Numbered from the stretch's first letter, positions 1 through 7,290 are shown. The stretch: 40,408 nt of DNA from Devosia sp. 66-14 (GCA_001899085.1 MKVB01000003.1:527977-568384); one strand, 5' to 3'. Notes: generated from the sequence alone by a model not told the origin. Translations and numbers: made by a program.

Positions 1-30
1 GGTGATGACATCGAGCTTGGCCTCCGGCAT
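1..30 (-). CDS. iolC: 5-dehydro-2-deoxygluconokinase, N-terminal fragment
   Basis: Only the first ten codons lie in the window, read leftward from an ATG whose complement is 28-30. They give MPEAKLDVIT, which matches the usual beginning of IolC, the PfkB-family kinase that phosphorylates 5-dehydro-2-deoxygluconate in myo-inositol breakdown (family N-terminus typically continues IGRxxVDLY). A GGGGGAG ribosome-binding site sits 4 bases before the ATG. The divergent neighbour is iolG and an IolR-like palindrome lies between the two, which strengthens the call. The rest of the gene is outside the window, so the identification rests on ten residues plus context. Confidence 0.6.
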   Translation of the reverse strand, partial: MPEAKLDVIT

Positions 31-73
31 GATCTCCCCCGCGTGGTCTGACTGGACAGCTTTCAGCGGCCGT

Positions 74-101
74 TGTATCCCTCGCGCGAATGAAACGTCA
101 A
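74..101 (-). promoter_or_regulatory. Predicted sigma-70 promoter of iolC
   Basis: Read on the minus strand there is a -35 hexamer TTGACG (complement of 96-101) and a -10 hexamer GATACA (complement of 74-79) with a 16-base spacer. Transcription would start near 67, about 37 bases before the iolC start codon. The IolR-like palindrome at 121-134 lies just upstream of the -35 and another ATTCC half-site abuts it. Confidence 0.45.
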
Positions 102-134
102 TTCCGAAGTCACTGTTTTCGGAATGAACGTTCC
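101..134. promoter_or_regulatory. IolR-type operator between iolC and iolG
   Basis: GGAATGAACGTTCC at 121-134 fits the GGAA-N6-TTCC palindrome described for the RpiR-type repressor IolR of Sinorhizobium meliloti. Overlapping it, ATTCCGAA (101-108) and TTCGGAAT (118-125) form a perfect 8-bp inverted repeat with a 9-base spacer, so more than one dimer may bind. The site sits in the 160-bp divergent region between the iolC and iolG starts, where one repressor could control both. The putative repressor gene is at 2640-3485 and has a similar box in front of it. Confidence 0.6.
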
Positions 135-190
135 ATGACGATCCAACAGGAACAGACGCTCCGCGGAGCGCGCAGCAAGGAGACGATCCC

Positions 191-1177
191 GTGGTCAGGT
201 TTGGCATTCTGGGGGCGGGGCGCATCGGCAAGGTGCACGCGGGGACGATCGCCAATTCCAGCCGGGCCAGCGTCGCCTTTGTCGCGGACGCCATCTCTGA
301 CGCCGCCGCATCGCTCGCCGCCTCGGTCGGCGCGAAGGTGGCGGCGATCGACGAGATTCTGAGCTCCGACGTCGACGCCATCCTTATCGCCACGCCCACC
401 GACACGCATGCCGACCTGATCGAGCAGGCGGCGCGGGCCGGCAAGGCGATCCTGTGCGAAAAGCCGGTATCGCTGTCGGTCGAGCGGATCGAAGCCTGCC
501 TGCCGGTGGTGGAGAAGGCCGGCGTGCCGTTGATGATCGGCTTCAACCGCCGGTTCGATCCGAACTTCGCCGCGGTGCAGCAGCGGATCAAGGGCGGCGA
601 GATCGGCGATGTCGAGATCGTCACCATCATCTCGCGCGACCCGGCGCCGCCGCCGGTGAGCTATATCGAGCGCTCGGGCGGGCTCTATCGCGACATGATG
701 ATCCACGATTTCGACATGGCGCGGTTCCTCGTCGGCGAGGATTTCGTCTCGGTGCACGCGCTGGGCAGTGCGCTGGTCGATAAGGCCATCGGGGTGGCCG
801 GAGATGTCGATACCGCGGCGGTGCAGATGCAGACCGCTTCGGGCAAGATCGCGGTGATCACCAACTCGCGCCGCGCCAGCTACGGCTACGACCAGCGGGT
901 CGAGGTGCATGGCAGCAGGGGCATGCTGCGCGCCGGCAACGTCCATATGACGACGCTCGAGCGCGCCGACAGCGCCGGGTTCACCCAGGATGTGATCCAG
1001 AACTTCTTCATCGACCGCTATGTCGCCGCCTACACCGCCGAGGTGAACAGCTTCATCGACGCGATGGCCAAGGGCAGCACGCCGACCCCGTCAGGGCATG
1101 ACGGGCTCATGGCGCAGAAGCTGGCGGAAGCGGCGACGAAGAGTTCGCAGACCGGGCAAGCGGTCAGGGTCGGCTGA
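191..1177 (+). CDS. iolG: Inositol 2-dehydrogenase (Gfo/Idh/MocA family)
   Basis: A 328-residue cytoplasmic NAD-dependent dehydrogenase expected to oxidise myo-inositol to scyllo-inosose, the first step of inositol catabolism. The N-terminal Rossmann fold carries GILGAGRIG (residues 5-13); the family motif EKPVSLS is near residue 95 with the conserved Lys; the substrate-domain signature GGLYRDMMIHDFDMARFL near residues 165-182 is typical of IolG. Length matches the family (about 330). I chose the GTG at 191 because AAGGAG lies 8 bases upstream and the Rossmann motif begins immediately. It diverges from iolC with an IolR-like operator between them. A closely related cyclitol dehydrogenase cannot be excluded. 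Confidence 0.88.
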   Translation: MVRFGILGAGRIGKVHAGTIANSSRASVAFVADAISDAAASLAASVGAKVAAIDEILSSDVDAILIATPTDTHADLIEQAARAGKAILCEKPVSLSVERIEACLPVVEKAGVPLMIGFNRRFDPNFAAVQQRIKGGEIGDVEIVTIISRDPAPPPVSYIERSGGLYRDMMIHDFDMARFLVGEDFVSVHALGSALVDKAIGVAGDVDTAAVQMQTASGKIAVITNSRRASYGYDQRVEVHGSRGMLRAGNVHMTTLERADSAGFTQDVIQNFFIDRYVAAYTAEVNSFIDAMAKGSTPTPSGHDGLMAQKLAEAATKSSQTGQAVRVG

Positions 1178-1303
1178 CCCTGGTCGGCTGCCACGCGGGT
1201 TATCTGGTGGACGGGCCTGTGGATAGTTTCCGCGCCGCTTGACGGGCGTCTCCGATAGGAGAACATCGGATGGTTAGCGGGCTGCGCACAGGGGGCACAG
1301 GCG

Positions 1304-1657
1304 ATGCTGACTGTCCACCTGACCTTGCCTGCGCCGTGGCGTGCCGCATGCCTCGCGATGCTGGTTGCCGTTTCGGGATGCAGCGCCGGCAATGTCGTGA
1401 CGGTGCGGGAAATGATCGGCGATGCCAGCTATTGGCCGCCCGTCTGCAACAGCGATCCGTGCGTGCTTTCCGGCAATGGCGGGATCACGGATGTGTGGCA
1501 GCGCCATGTCGACACCAATCTGGCGCGTGGCCGGCAGTTCGTCGTCAAAGGCGTGTGTGCCAGTGCCTGCGAGATCGCGGCGCGCCGGGCGCATGCCAAG
1601 GTGCTTCCCGGCGCCACGCTGATCGTGCACGAACCGCAGCCGGCGGTGATCCTGTAG
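1304..1657 (+). CDS. Small putative lipoprotein with a CASAC motif, function unknown
   Basis: A 117-residue protein with a hydrophobic N-terminus (residues 5-24) ending in a lipobox, VSGC, so it is probably lipidated and exported. Near residue 80 is GVCASACEIAARRA, followed by an HEP segment near residue 109. This resembles the CxSAC stretch and downstream H of secreted ClpP-like domain proteins found in alphaproteobacteria, where the Ser is the presumed nucleophile; here the protein stops straight after the His, so it would be a minimal or truncated version. A GGGGG stretch 8 bases before the ATG may serve as ribosome-binding site. It sits between iolG and an SDR gene, all on the same strand, but nothing links it to inositol use. 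The ClpP-like idea is inference from a short motif. Confidence 0.6.
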   Translation: MLTVHLTLPAPWRAACLAMLVAVSGCSAGNVVTVREMIGDASYWPPVCNSDPCVLSGNGGITDVWQRHVDTNLARGRQFVVKGVCASACEIAARRAHAKVLPGATLIVHEPQPAVIL

Positions 1658-1745
1658 CGCCGCGGCCAGCATGAGGGGGCTTGGCTTACGCCCCCCAAAT
1701 CCCTAGTGTCCGGGCCGCTTTCCTTACTTCCATTTGAGTCCTGAC

Positions 1746-2576
1746 ATGACCGAGAGTGCCTCCGCCCAGTTTGCCGGCAAGATTGCCGTTGTCACGGGGG
1801 CCGCGCAGGGGATCGGCGAGGCGACGGCGCGGCTCCTGGCGCAGCGTGGCGCCGCCGGCCTGGTGCTGGTCGACCGGCAGGCCGACAAGGGCGAAGCGGT
1901 GGCGAAATCACTGAACGACGCCGGCACCAAGGCGATTTTCGTTGCGGCGGATCTTGCCGACCCCGCCGCGGTGGCCAAGATCATTCCCGCCGCCGACCAG
2001 GCGTTCGGGCGGGTCGACGTGCTCGCCAACATTGCCGGTCTCACCGATCGCGGCACTATTCTCGACACCGATCTCGCGCTCTACGACCGGATGTTCGCCA
2101 TCAATGTGCGGGCGCCGTTCTTCCTGATGCAGGACGCCATCAAGGTGATGCAGCGCGAAAAGATCGAGGGAACGATCGTCAACATCCTGTCGGTCAACGC
2201 CTATATCGGCTCGCCCAATCTCGCCGCCTACAGCGCATCGAAGGGCGCGCTGATGACGCTGACCAAGAACACCGCCAACGCCGTCAACCTGATGCGCATC
2301 CGGGTCAACGGCATTATCCTGGGCTGGGCCGATACGCCGGGCGAGCACGTGACGCTCAAGACCTTCCACGACGCGGCGGACGACTGGCTGGAGAAGGCGG
2401 AGGCGTCGCGGCCGTTCGGCAAGCTGATCAAGCCCGACGACGTGGCGCGGCTCATCGCCTTCCTCGGCGGCGCGGAATCGGCGCCGATGACCGGCTCCTG
2501 CGTCGAGTTCGAGCAGACCGTGGTCGGCGCCGGTGGCGGCGGGCTCGCAACGGGGTATCCGGTCAAGAAGAGCTGA
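1746..2576 (+). CDS. Short-chain dehydrogenase/reductase (SDR family)
   Basis: A classical 276-residue SDR, predicted to be an NAD(P)-dependent oxidoreductase of a polyol or sugar-like alcohol. Cofactor motif TGAAQGIG is at about residues 17-24, NIAG (variant of NNAG) near 95, and the catalytic set is complete: Ser in ILSV 13 residues before Tyr of YSASK, and the Lys four residues later. I used the ATG at 1746; an in-frame TTG at 1734 would add four residues, and neither has a strong ribosome-binding site. It lies downstream of iolG and converges with iolR, so a cyclitol or deoxy-sugar substrate is plausible but unproven. No IolR-like box was seen immediately upstream. Confidence 0.8.
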   Translation: MTESASAQFAGKIAVVTGAAQGIGEATARLLAQRGAAGLVLVDRQADKGEAVAKSLNDAGTKAIFVAADLADPAAVAKIIPAADQAFGRVDVLANIAGLTDRGTILDTDLALYDRMFAINVRAPFFLMQDAIKVMQREKIEGTIVNILSVNAYIGSPNLAAYSASKGALMTLTKNTANAVNLMRIRVNGIILGWADTPGEHVTLKTFHDAADDWLEKAEASRPFGKLIKPDDVARLIAFLGGAESAPMTGSCVEFEQTVVGAGGGGLATGYPVKKS

Positions 2577-2582
2577 GTGGAA

Positions 2583-2633
2583 CCTGCCCCTCGCGGCCGG
2601 ACGCCTCGCTTGGCGAGACAGGTGAGGGGCAGG
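2583..2633. terminator. Hairpin between convergent SDR and iolR genes
   Basis: CCTGCCCCTC (2583-2592) and GAGGGGCAGG (2624-2633) are perfect 10-bp arms; a smaller CTCGC/GCGAG hairpin (2605-2617) lies inside. It starts 6 bases after the SDR stop codon and ends 6 bases before the iolR stop. There is no U-run, so it is either a bidirectional terminator of the GC-rich type or a REP-like palindrome. Confidence 0.5.
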
Positions 2634-2639
2634 CGCGAT

Positions 2640-3485
2640 CTACTTCTCGCCGCGCCGGCTCGCGACCGCGACGGTCAAGGTCATGGCCAGCGCCATGGTC
2701 GCCGCCATCGAGCGGAAACCTTCGAAATCGGCCTCGACGATTTCCAGCCAGGTGTCGGCGGTCGGCGCGATGGGCGAAAAGATCGAGTCGGTGATCGATA
2801 CCACCTTGGCGTGCCGCGCCTTGGCCGCGTGCACGAGGCTCACCGTCTCGCTGGCATAGGGGGTGAAGCTGATCGCCAGCACCGCATCGCGTGGCGAGAT
2901 GAAGCCGATCTGCTCGGCCCCCAACCCGGCAATGCCATCGACAAGCAGGTTGCGGATCCCCAGCTTGCCCATGGCGTAGGCCATGTAGCTGGTGATGGGG
3001 AACGAGCGGCGGAGGCCGACCAGGTAGATCGTCTCCGCCTTGGCGAGGATCTCGACCGCGGTATCGAGCGCCTCGGGGGCGAGCTTGAGCCTGAGGTCGG
3101 CAACCGAGCGCTCGGCGGCATCGGCAAAACCCTGCAGCAGCAGCCCGCTCTTACTGGAGCCGCCATGTTCGCGCAGCTGCTTCAGCCGCTCCTCGTAGCT
3201 CGGGACCCGATCGCGCAGCCGGGCGCGAAAGACTTCCTGCAGGTCGGAGAAGCCCTGATAGCCGAGCGCCTGGCTGAAGCGGACGAGGGTCGAGGGCTGC
3301 ACGCCCGAGCGCTGCGCGACACTGGCGGCAGTGCCGAAGGCGATGTCATCGGGGTTGTCGAGGGCAAAGCTCGCTACCTGGGTCAGGCGGCGCGGCAGTG
3401 TCGGGGCGCGGGCGGCGATCAGCGCGCGCAACGCGGGAAAGTCCCGCGGCACGGCGTCGTCCAGCTTGATGTCTCCGTCGTCCAT
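2640..3485 (-). CDS. iolR: RpiR-family repressor, probable IolR
   Basis: A 281-residue MurR/RpiR-type transcription regulator: an N-terminal helix-turn-helix domain (about residues 20-95, including the AFGTAASVAQ and QPSTLVRFSQALGY segments) followed by a SIS sugar-phosphate-binding domain (about 120-260, with GLRRSF and the SFTPYASE segment). SIS domains of this family sense phosphorylated intermediates; IolR of rhizobia represses inositol genes and responds to 2-keto-5-deoxygluconic acid 6-phosphate. I chose the ATG at 3485 because GAGG lies 5 bases upstream; an earlier start at 3548 adds 21 residues unlike the family. GGAA-N6-TTCC boxes lie before this gene, before the divergent dehydrogenase and between iolC and iolG, which supports the name. 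Target assignment is inference. Confidence 0.8.
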   Translation of the reverse strand: MDDGDIKLDDAVPRDFPALRALIAARAPTLPRRLTQVASFALDNPDDIAFGTAASVAQRSGVQPSTLVRFSQALGYQGFSDLQEVFRARLRDRVPSYEERLKQLREHGGSSKSGLLLQGFADAAERSVADLRLKLAPEALDTAVEILAKAETIYLVGLRRSFPITSYMAYAMGKLGIRNLLVDGIAGLGAEQIGFISPRDAVLAISFTPYASETVSLVHAAKARHAKVVSITDSIFSPIAPTADTWLEIVEADFEGFRSMAATMALAMTLTVAVASRRGEK

Positions 3486-3633
3486 TCCGGCCTCGATATG
3501 CGTCTTGCGCCAACATCCCGCGAAGCGGGCAAAATCCAACAGAACCACGGCCGAAGTCCATGACTTCCGCCGGCCCCGGCAGGGTTATCCACGCTCCCGG
3601 GTGGGAGGCGTCCGCTTGACGATCTACCCTAGA

Positions 3634-3679
3634 ATGGAATAAACATTCCATCAATAGGCCGTCCGGAACAAGTCGTTCC
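3634..3679. promoter_or_regulatory. Tandem IolR-type palindromes in the iolR / Gfo-Idh divergent region
   Basis: ATGGAAT-AAAC-ATTCCAT (3634-3651) is a perfect 7-bp inverted repeat containing GGAA-N6-TTCC. About 30 bp to the right, GGAAC-AAGTC-GTTCC (3665-3679) is a second perfect palindrome, but with a 7-base gap between GGAA and TTCC. Centre spacing is close to three helical turns, suiting two dimers on one face. The first site begins 13 bases after a TTGACG (3616-3621) that could be a rightward -35. The pair lies about 150 bp upstream of iolR and 206 bp or more upstream of the divergent dehydrogenase. Confidence 0.6.
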
Positions 3680-3799
3680 ACCCAGCTGGACCGGGCCGCG
3701 GCGGTGGACGACGCCGGTGCGGCTAACCAGCAAGGGGACAGGCGGGCTCTCCTCCAGAGCGACTGGCGCCCGGGGCTCTATCAGGCTCCGGGCGTTTTT
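3651..3799 (+). ncRNA. Candidate small RNA or attenuated leader before the Gfo/Idh gene
   Basis: No gene lies in the 400 bases between iolR and the rightward dehydrogenase, but two RNA structures do. GCTCT-CCTCC-AGAGC (3746-3760) forms a hairpin that presents CTCCTCC, the anti-Shine-Dalgarno loop motif typical of several alphaproteobacterial sRNA families. It is followed at once by a strong intrinsic terminator (3767-3799). A transcript starting just after the IolR-type palindrome would be about 150 nt and end there. Either this is a stand-alone sRNA, or the terminator attenuates transcription into the dehydrogenase gene, whose AGGAGG the loop could pair with. The 5' end is a guess. Confidence 0.4.
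3767..3799 (+). terminator. Rho-independent terminator upstream of the second Gfo/Idh gene
   Basis: CGCCCGG (3767-3773) pairs with CCGGGCG (3788-3794); with the adjoining GGCT/GGCT bases the stem reaches about 11 bp including two G-U pairs, with a CTATCA loop, and is followed by TTTTT (3795-3799). It terminates rightward transcription, yet no protein gene precedes it on that strand; the next ATG is 87 bases downstream. It therefore ends a small RNA or works as an attenuator. Confidence 0.7.
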
Positions 3800-3885
3800 C
3801 AGAGCGGGCCGACGAGGCCGCGACTAGACTGGCGCGGGGGCTGCCTTTCGACTGTCCGCGATTTCGCTTAGGAGGATCAACAACA

Positions 3886-4998
3886 ATGACCATCGGCGTC
3901 GGCCTGATCGGCACGGGGTATATGGGCAAATGCCATGCGCTGGCCTGGAACGGCGTGAAGCCGGTGTTCGGGGACGGGCCGAAGCCCAGGCTGGTGCATC
4001 TGGCGGAGGTGTCGCCGGAGCTGGCGGCGCGGCGGGCCGAAGAGTTCGGGTTCGAGAAATCCACCTCGGACTGGCGGGCGCTGATCGCCGACCCGGAGGT
4101 CGAGGTGGTGTCGGTGACGACGCCGAACGCCTTCCACGCCGAGATGGCGATCGCGGCGCTCGAAGCCGGCAAGCATGTCTGGTGCGAAAAGCCGATGGCG
4201 GTGGGGTTTGCCGAAGCCGAGCGGATGGCCGCCGCAGCCAGCGCCTCGGGCAAGGTCACGGCGCTCGGCTACAACTACATCCAGAACCCGGTGATCCGGC
4301 ACATCAGGACCCTGCTCGAGGCGGGCGCCATCGGCACCGTGAACCATGTCCGCTTCGAGATGGACGAAGACTTCATGGCCGACCCCGAAGCGCTGTTCTA
4401 CTGGAAGAGCGAGGCGTCCTCCGGCTATGGCGCGCTCGATGATTTCGGCGTGCACCCGCTGAGCCTGATGCAGTTCCTGTTCGGTGGGGTGACGCGAGTG
4501 ATGGCGCAGCTCGCCATGCCCTATGCCGATCGACCGAGCCGGGATGGCGGGCGGCGCGCGGTGGAGACCTGGGATATCGCCTCGGTGCTGCTGGAGCTCA
4601 GGAACGGCGCGTCCGGGATGATGGCGCTCGACCGGTCGGCCTGGGGGCGGAAGGGGCGGATCGCCATGCAGGTGTTCGGTTCGAAGGGCACGATTGCCTA
4701 CGACCAGGAACGGATGAACGAGTTCCAGCTGTTCGAGGCGAGCGCGCCGGCGGCCGAGCAGGGGTTTCGCACCATCCTGACCGCGCCGGTGCATGCGCCC
4801 TATGACCGGTTCATTCCGGCGCCGGGGCATGGGCTGGGGTTCAATGAGCTCAAGATCATCGAGTGCCACGAACTGCTGAAGGCGATCGGCGGCGATGCCG
4901 CGGCGCAGATCGTCGGGTTCGACAAGGGGCTCGAGATCGAGCGGGCGGTGCATGCGATGGCGCAGTCGCATCGCGAGGCGCGCTGGGTGGCGGTGTAA
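3886..4998 (+). CDS. Gfo/Idh/MocA-family dehydrogenase (cyclitol or sugar)
   Basis: A 370-residue NAD(P)-dependent oxidoreductase. The Rossmann motif GLIGTGYMG is at residues 6-14, EKPMAV near residue 104, and the substrate-domain motif DDFGVHPLSLMQFL near 185. The C-terminal half (GFRTI, FIPAPGHGLGFNE, KIIECHELLKAI) resembles the subgroup that includes levoglucosan 3-dehydrogenase, as I recall that family, so oxidation of a ring hydroxyl on a sugar or inositol is likely; the true substrate is unknown. The start is firm: AGGAGG lies 9 bases before the ATG. It diverges from iolR behind two IolR-type palindromes and a leader with a terminator, suggesting control by inositol status and possibly by attenuation. 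Confidence 0.8.
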   Translation: MTIGVGLIGTGYMGKCHALAWNGVKPVFGDGPKPRLVHLAEVSPELAARRAEEFGFEKSTSDWRALIADPEVEVVSVTTPNAFHAEMAIAALEAGKHVWCEKPMAVGFAEAERMAAAASASGKVTALGYNYIQNPVIRHIRTLLEAGAIGTVNHVRFEMDEDFMADPEALFYWKSEASSGYGALDDFGVHPLSLMQFLFGGVTRVMAQLAMPYADRPSRDGGRRAVETWDIASVLLELRNGASGMMALDRSAWGRKGRIAMQVFGSKGTIAYDQERMNEFQLFEASAPAAEQGFRTILTAPVHAPYDRFIPAPGHGLGFNELKIIECHELLKAIGGDAAAQIVGFDKGLEIERAVHAMAQSHREARWVAV

Positions 4999-5032
4999 CC
5001 GGGGGCGGAACGTCCGACCGCGGGATCGAGTC

Positions 5033-5061
5033 CCCGGGGCCGCAGTCACGGCGGCCCCGGG
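5033..5061. terminator. Terminator hairpin between convergent Gfo/Idh and ribN
   Basis: CCCGGGGCCGC (5033-5043) and GCGGCCCCGGG (5051-5061) make an 11-bp perfect stem with a 7-base loop, 35 bases after the dehydrogenase stop. A second inverted repeat, GCCTGAGG (5063-5070) with CCTCAGGC (5082-5089), overlaps the ribN stop codon. Neither is followed by a U-run; together they probably end transcription from both sides. Confidence 0.55.
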
Positions 5062-5083
5062 AGCCTGAGGGCGTGCAGCGGCC

Positions 5084-6070
5084 TCAGGCGGTGGCGAGGG
5101 TCGGGGTGCGGTTGCGGCTTTCGACCCAGTAGATGAAGACCGAGGCGGCGACGATCAGGCCGGCACCGGGCCAGAACCAGACCGAGGGCACCTGGCCGAG
5201 CGCGACCCAGCCGACGAGGGCGCTGAGCGGCACCTTGAGGTCGGCGAAGGGCTGCAGGTAGGTGGCGTCAGCGGCCTTGTAGGCGAAAGCCATCAGGTAC
5301 TGCGCGACGCCGGTCAGCACGCCGAGCAGCAACAGCAGCCACAGGCCGGTGCCGCTCGGCAGGGCGAATGGGAAACCGGTGGCGAGGCCGGCCGGCACCA
5401 CGGCAGGCGCCAGCCAGCCGAGCGCATTGACCACCAGGAGGATCAACAGGTGGTTGGGGGTGACGAGCACCAGCAGCGAGATGGTCAGCGTCTCGGGGCT
5501 CTCGCCCTTGAGCGTCAGGTACTTGGTCAAGACGTCCGTGGTGGCCCAGAGCGCCGCGGCGGCGATCGGGATCAGGGTGTGCCAGCCGAGGCCCTCGCTG
5601 CCGACTCCGGAGACGATGATGGCGCCGGCAAAGCCGACCAGCGCTGCGACGAGACGGGCAGCGGAGGGGCGCTCGCCGAGGAACAGGGTGGAGCCGAGGA
5701 TAATGAACAGCGGACCGGCGGCCAGCAGCGTCACCATCTGCCAGATCGGTACGCCGGAGGCGAAGCCGTAGACGAAGACATGCGCGCCGAGCGCGGAGAC
5801 GAAGGCGCGGACTTCGTGCGCCAGCTTGTGGCTGGTGCGCAGCTTGTCGATGCCGATGCGCAGGATCAGCGGCAGGCTGAGCACCCCGGCGATCAGGTAT
5901 TGCCAGAACACCATGCCGGTCGAAGCCATGCCGAAGCCGCCATATTCGAGCGGGGTCGGCAGCACCGATTGCAGCACATTGGAGCCGGCAAAGGCGAAGG
6001 CGGCAACCAGCATGAAGGTGGCGCCGGCAGTGGCGGCAGAAGACTTGGCAGTCGAGGAAACCTGGCTCAT
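5084..6070 (-). CDS. ribN: EamA/DMT-family transporter, probable riboflavin importer
   Basis: A 328-residue inner-membrane protein with about ten hydrophobic segments, in two EamA repeats (about residues 20-150 and 165-310). On sequence alone it would be a generic drug/metabolite transporter, but its mRNA leader holds an almost perfect FMN riboswitch, which ties it to flavin supply. RibN of Rhizobium leguminosarum is such an EamA-family riboflavin importer under an FMN riboswitch, so I assign riboflavin uptake with fair confidence. The ATG at 6070 has GGAAAGGA 7 bases upstream; the longer frame to 6151 is unlikely. High FMN should switch the gene off. It stands alone, convergent with the Gfo/Idh gene. 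Confidence 0.82.
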   Translation of the reverse strand: MSQVSSTAKSSAATAGATFMLVAAFAFAGSNVLQSVLPTPLEYGGFGMASTGMVFWQYLIAGVLSLPLILRIGIDKLRTSHKLAHEVRAFVSALGAHVFVYGFASGVPIWQMVTLLAAGPLFIILGSTLFLGERPSAARLVAALVGFAGAIIVSGVGSEGLGWHTLIPIAAAALWATTDVLTKYLTLKGESPETLTISLLVLVTPNHLLILLVVNALGWLAPAVVPAGLATGFPFALPSGTGLWLLLLLGVLTGVAQYLMAFAYKAADATYLQPFADLKVPLSALVGWVALGQVPSVWFWPGAGLIVAASVFIYWVESRNRTPTLATA

Positions 6071-6186
6071 CAAACGATCCTTTCCGTAGCCTGTTTCCTC
6101 AGGGTTACGGGGAATCGCGATGGGGAACGACGACGCGGAAACCCTCGACAATGAGGGGCCGCGCCGGCAGAGCCAGCGTAAATCCC

Positions 6187-6385
6187 GTTCTCTTTCATCC
6201 GGACTATACCGTCGGCTCCGGAGTCACACCGGATCTGCTGACCCCTGTGGCTTGAGTGGTCGCTCGGTCGAACCGGAAAAGTATGCAACTTTTCCTGACC
6301 AAGCTCCGCTTGCCACAAGGCGCTCGCGGGCTTTGGGCGTTCGCCCATCTACCGCCGGTGGGGAATTGCACCCCGCCCTGAGAAC
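6187..6385 (-). promoter_or_regulatory. FMN riboswitch (RFN element)
   Basis: Read on the minus strand, this 199-base segment has the conserved blocks of the FMN aptamer in order: closing stem GTTCTC (complement of 6380-6385) with GAGAAC (complement of 6187-6192), then GGGCGGGGTG, CCCCACCGGCGGTAG, AAGCCCGCGAGC, a variable arm, GATCCGGTG, GAGCCGACGGTATAGTCC and GGATG. The variable arm is long, enlarging the element to about 200 bases. It ends 116 bases before the ribN start codon. Downstream, a CCCTC/GAGGG hairpin (6142-6157) followed by TTTCC may belong to the expression platform, but I cannot tell termination from translational control. Confidence 0.93.
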
Positions 6386-6483
6386 TCGCCGGCCGATTGC
6401 TCGACCGACAGAGGCTCACATAGACCTGCGCGCCCGCGGGTGCAAGCAGGCACAAGGACGAAACCGGGATAGCGCCAGCGGGC

Positions 6484-7290
6484 TCAGGCCCGCTTCTGCT
6501 TGCCGCCGCGCAGGCCGATGATCGTGGCGGCGACGACGCCGAGGGCGACGACGCCGATGATGATGGTGGCGAGCGCGTTGACGTCGGGCGAAACACCCAG
6601 CTTGATCTTACTGAAGATCACCATGGGCAGGGTGGACGAGCCCGGGCCGGAGACGAAGCTGGCGATCACCAGATCGTCGAGCGACAGGGTGAAGCCGAGC
6701 AGCCAGCCCGAGATCAGGGCCGGGGCGATGATCGGCAGGGTGACATCGAAGAACACCCGGAACGGGGTGGCGCCAAGGTCCATCGCCGCCTCCTCGAGGC
6801 TGAGGTCGAGGTCGGAGAGGCGCGACTGCACCACCACGGTGATATAGGCCATGCAGAAGGTGGTGTGGGCGATGATGATGGTGACGATGCCGCGGCCGGC
6901 GGGCCAGCCGAGCGTCGATTCCATGGCGACGAACAGCAGCAGCAGGGCGAGGCCGGTGATCACGTCGGGCATCACCAGCGGCGCCGAGACAGCGCCGGCC
7001 AGCACGGTGCGGCCGCGGAAGCGCTTGAAGCGCACCAGCGCCACGGCGCACAGCGTCCCCAGGACCAGGGCGAAGCTGGCGGAAAAGAAGGCGATCCTCA
7101 GGCTCAGCCAGGCGGCGCCCAGCATCTGCTGGTCGGCGAACAGTTCACCATACCACTTGGTGGAAAACCCCGACCACACCGTCACCAGGCGGCTCTCGTT
7201 GAACGAGAACACCACCAGCGAAATGATCGGCAGATAGAGGAAGGCAAAGCCGAGGGTTGCCGCAATGGGGAGGAACCAGCCGCGCCGCAT
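6484..7290 (-). CDS. potI: Putrescine/polyamine ABC transporter permease PotI
   Basis: A 268-residue inner-membrane permease with six predicted transmembrane segments, of the family that pairs with PotH to form the channel of a putrescine-type importer. The coupling-loop EAA motif is seen as EEAAMDLGATPFRVFFDVTLPIIAPALISG (near residues 165-195, the contact with the ATPase), and SLDDLVIASFVSGPGSSTLP is characteristic of PotC/PotI proteins. Its ATG directly follows the potH stop codon (7291-7293), so the two are translationally coupled. It is the last gene of potFGHI; the following 97 bases run into the ribN riboswitch region. Confidence 0.9.
   Translation of the reverse strand: MRRGWFLPIAATLGFAFLYLPIISLVVFSFNESRLVTVWSGFSTKWYGELFADQQMLGAAWLSLRIAFFSASFALVLGTLCAVALVRFKRFRGRTVLAGAVSAPLVMPDVITGLALLLLFVAMESTLGWPAGRGIVTIIIAHTTFCMAYITVVVQSRLSDLDLSLEEAAMDLGATPFRVFFDVTLPIIAPALISGWLLGFTLSLDDLVIASFVSGPGSSTLPMVIFSKIKLGVSPDVNALATIIIGVVALGVVAATIIGLRGGKQKRA

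Noticed and set aside
3665-3679. A second full GGAA-N6-TTCC box beside iolR
   Set aside because: The spacing is seven bases, not six. It is still a perfect inverted repeat and is noted as a possible auxiliary site, not as a match to the motif.
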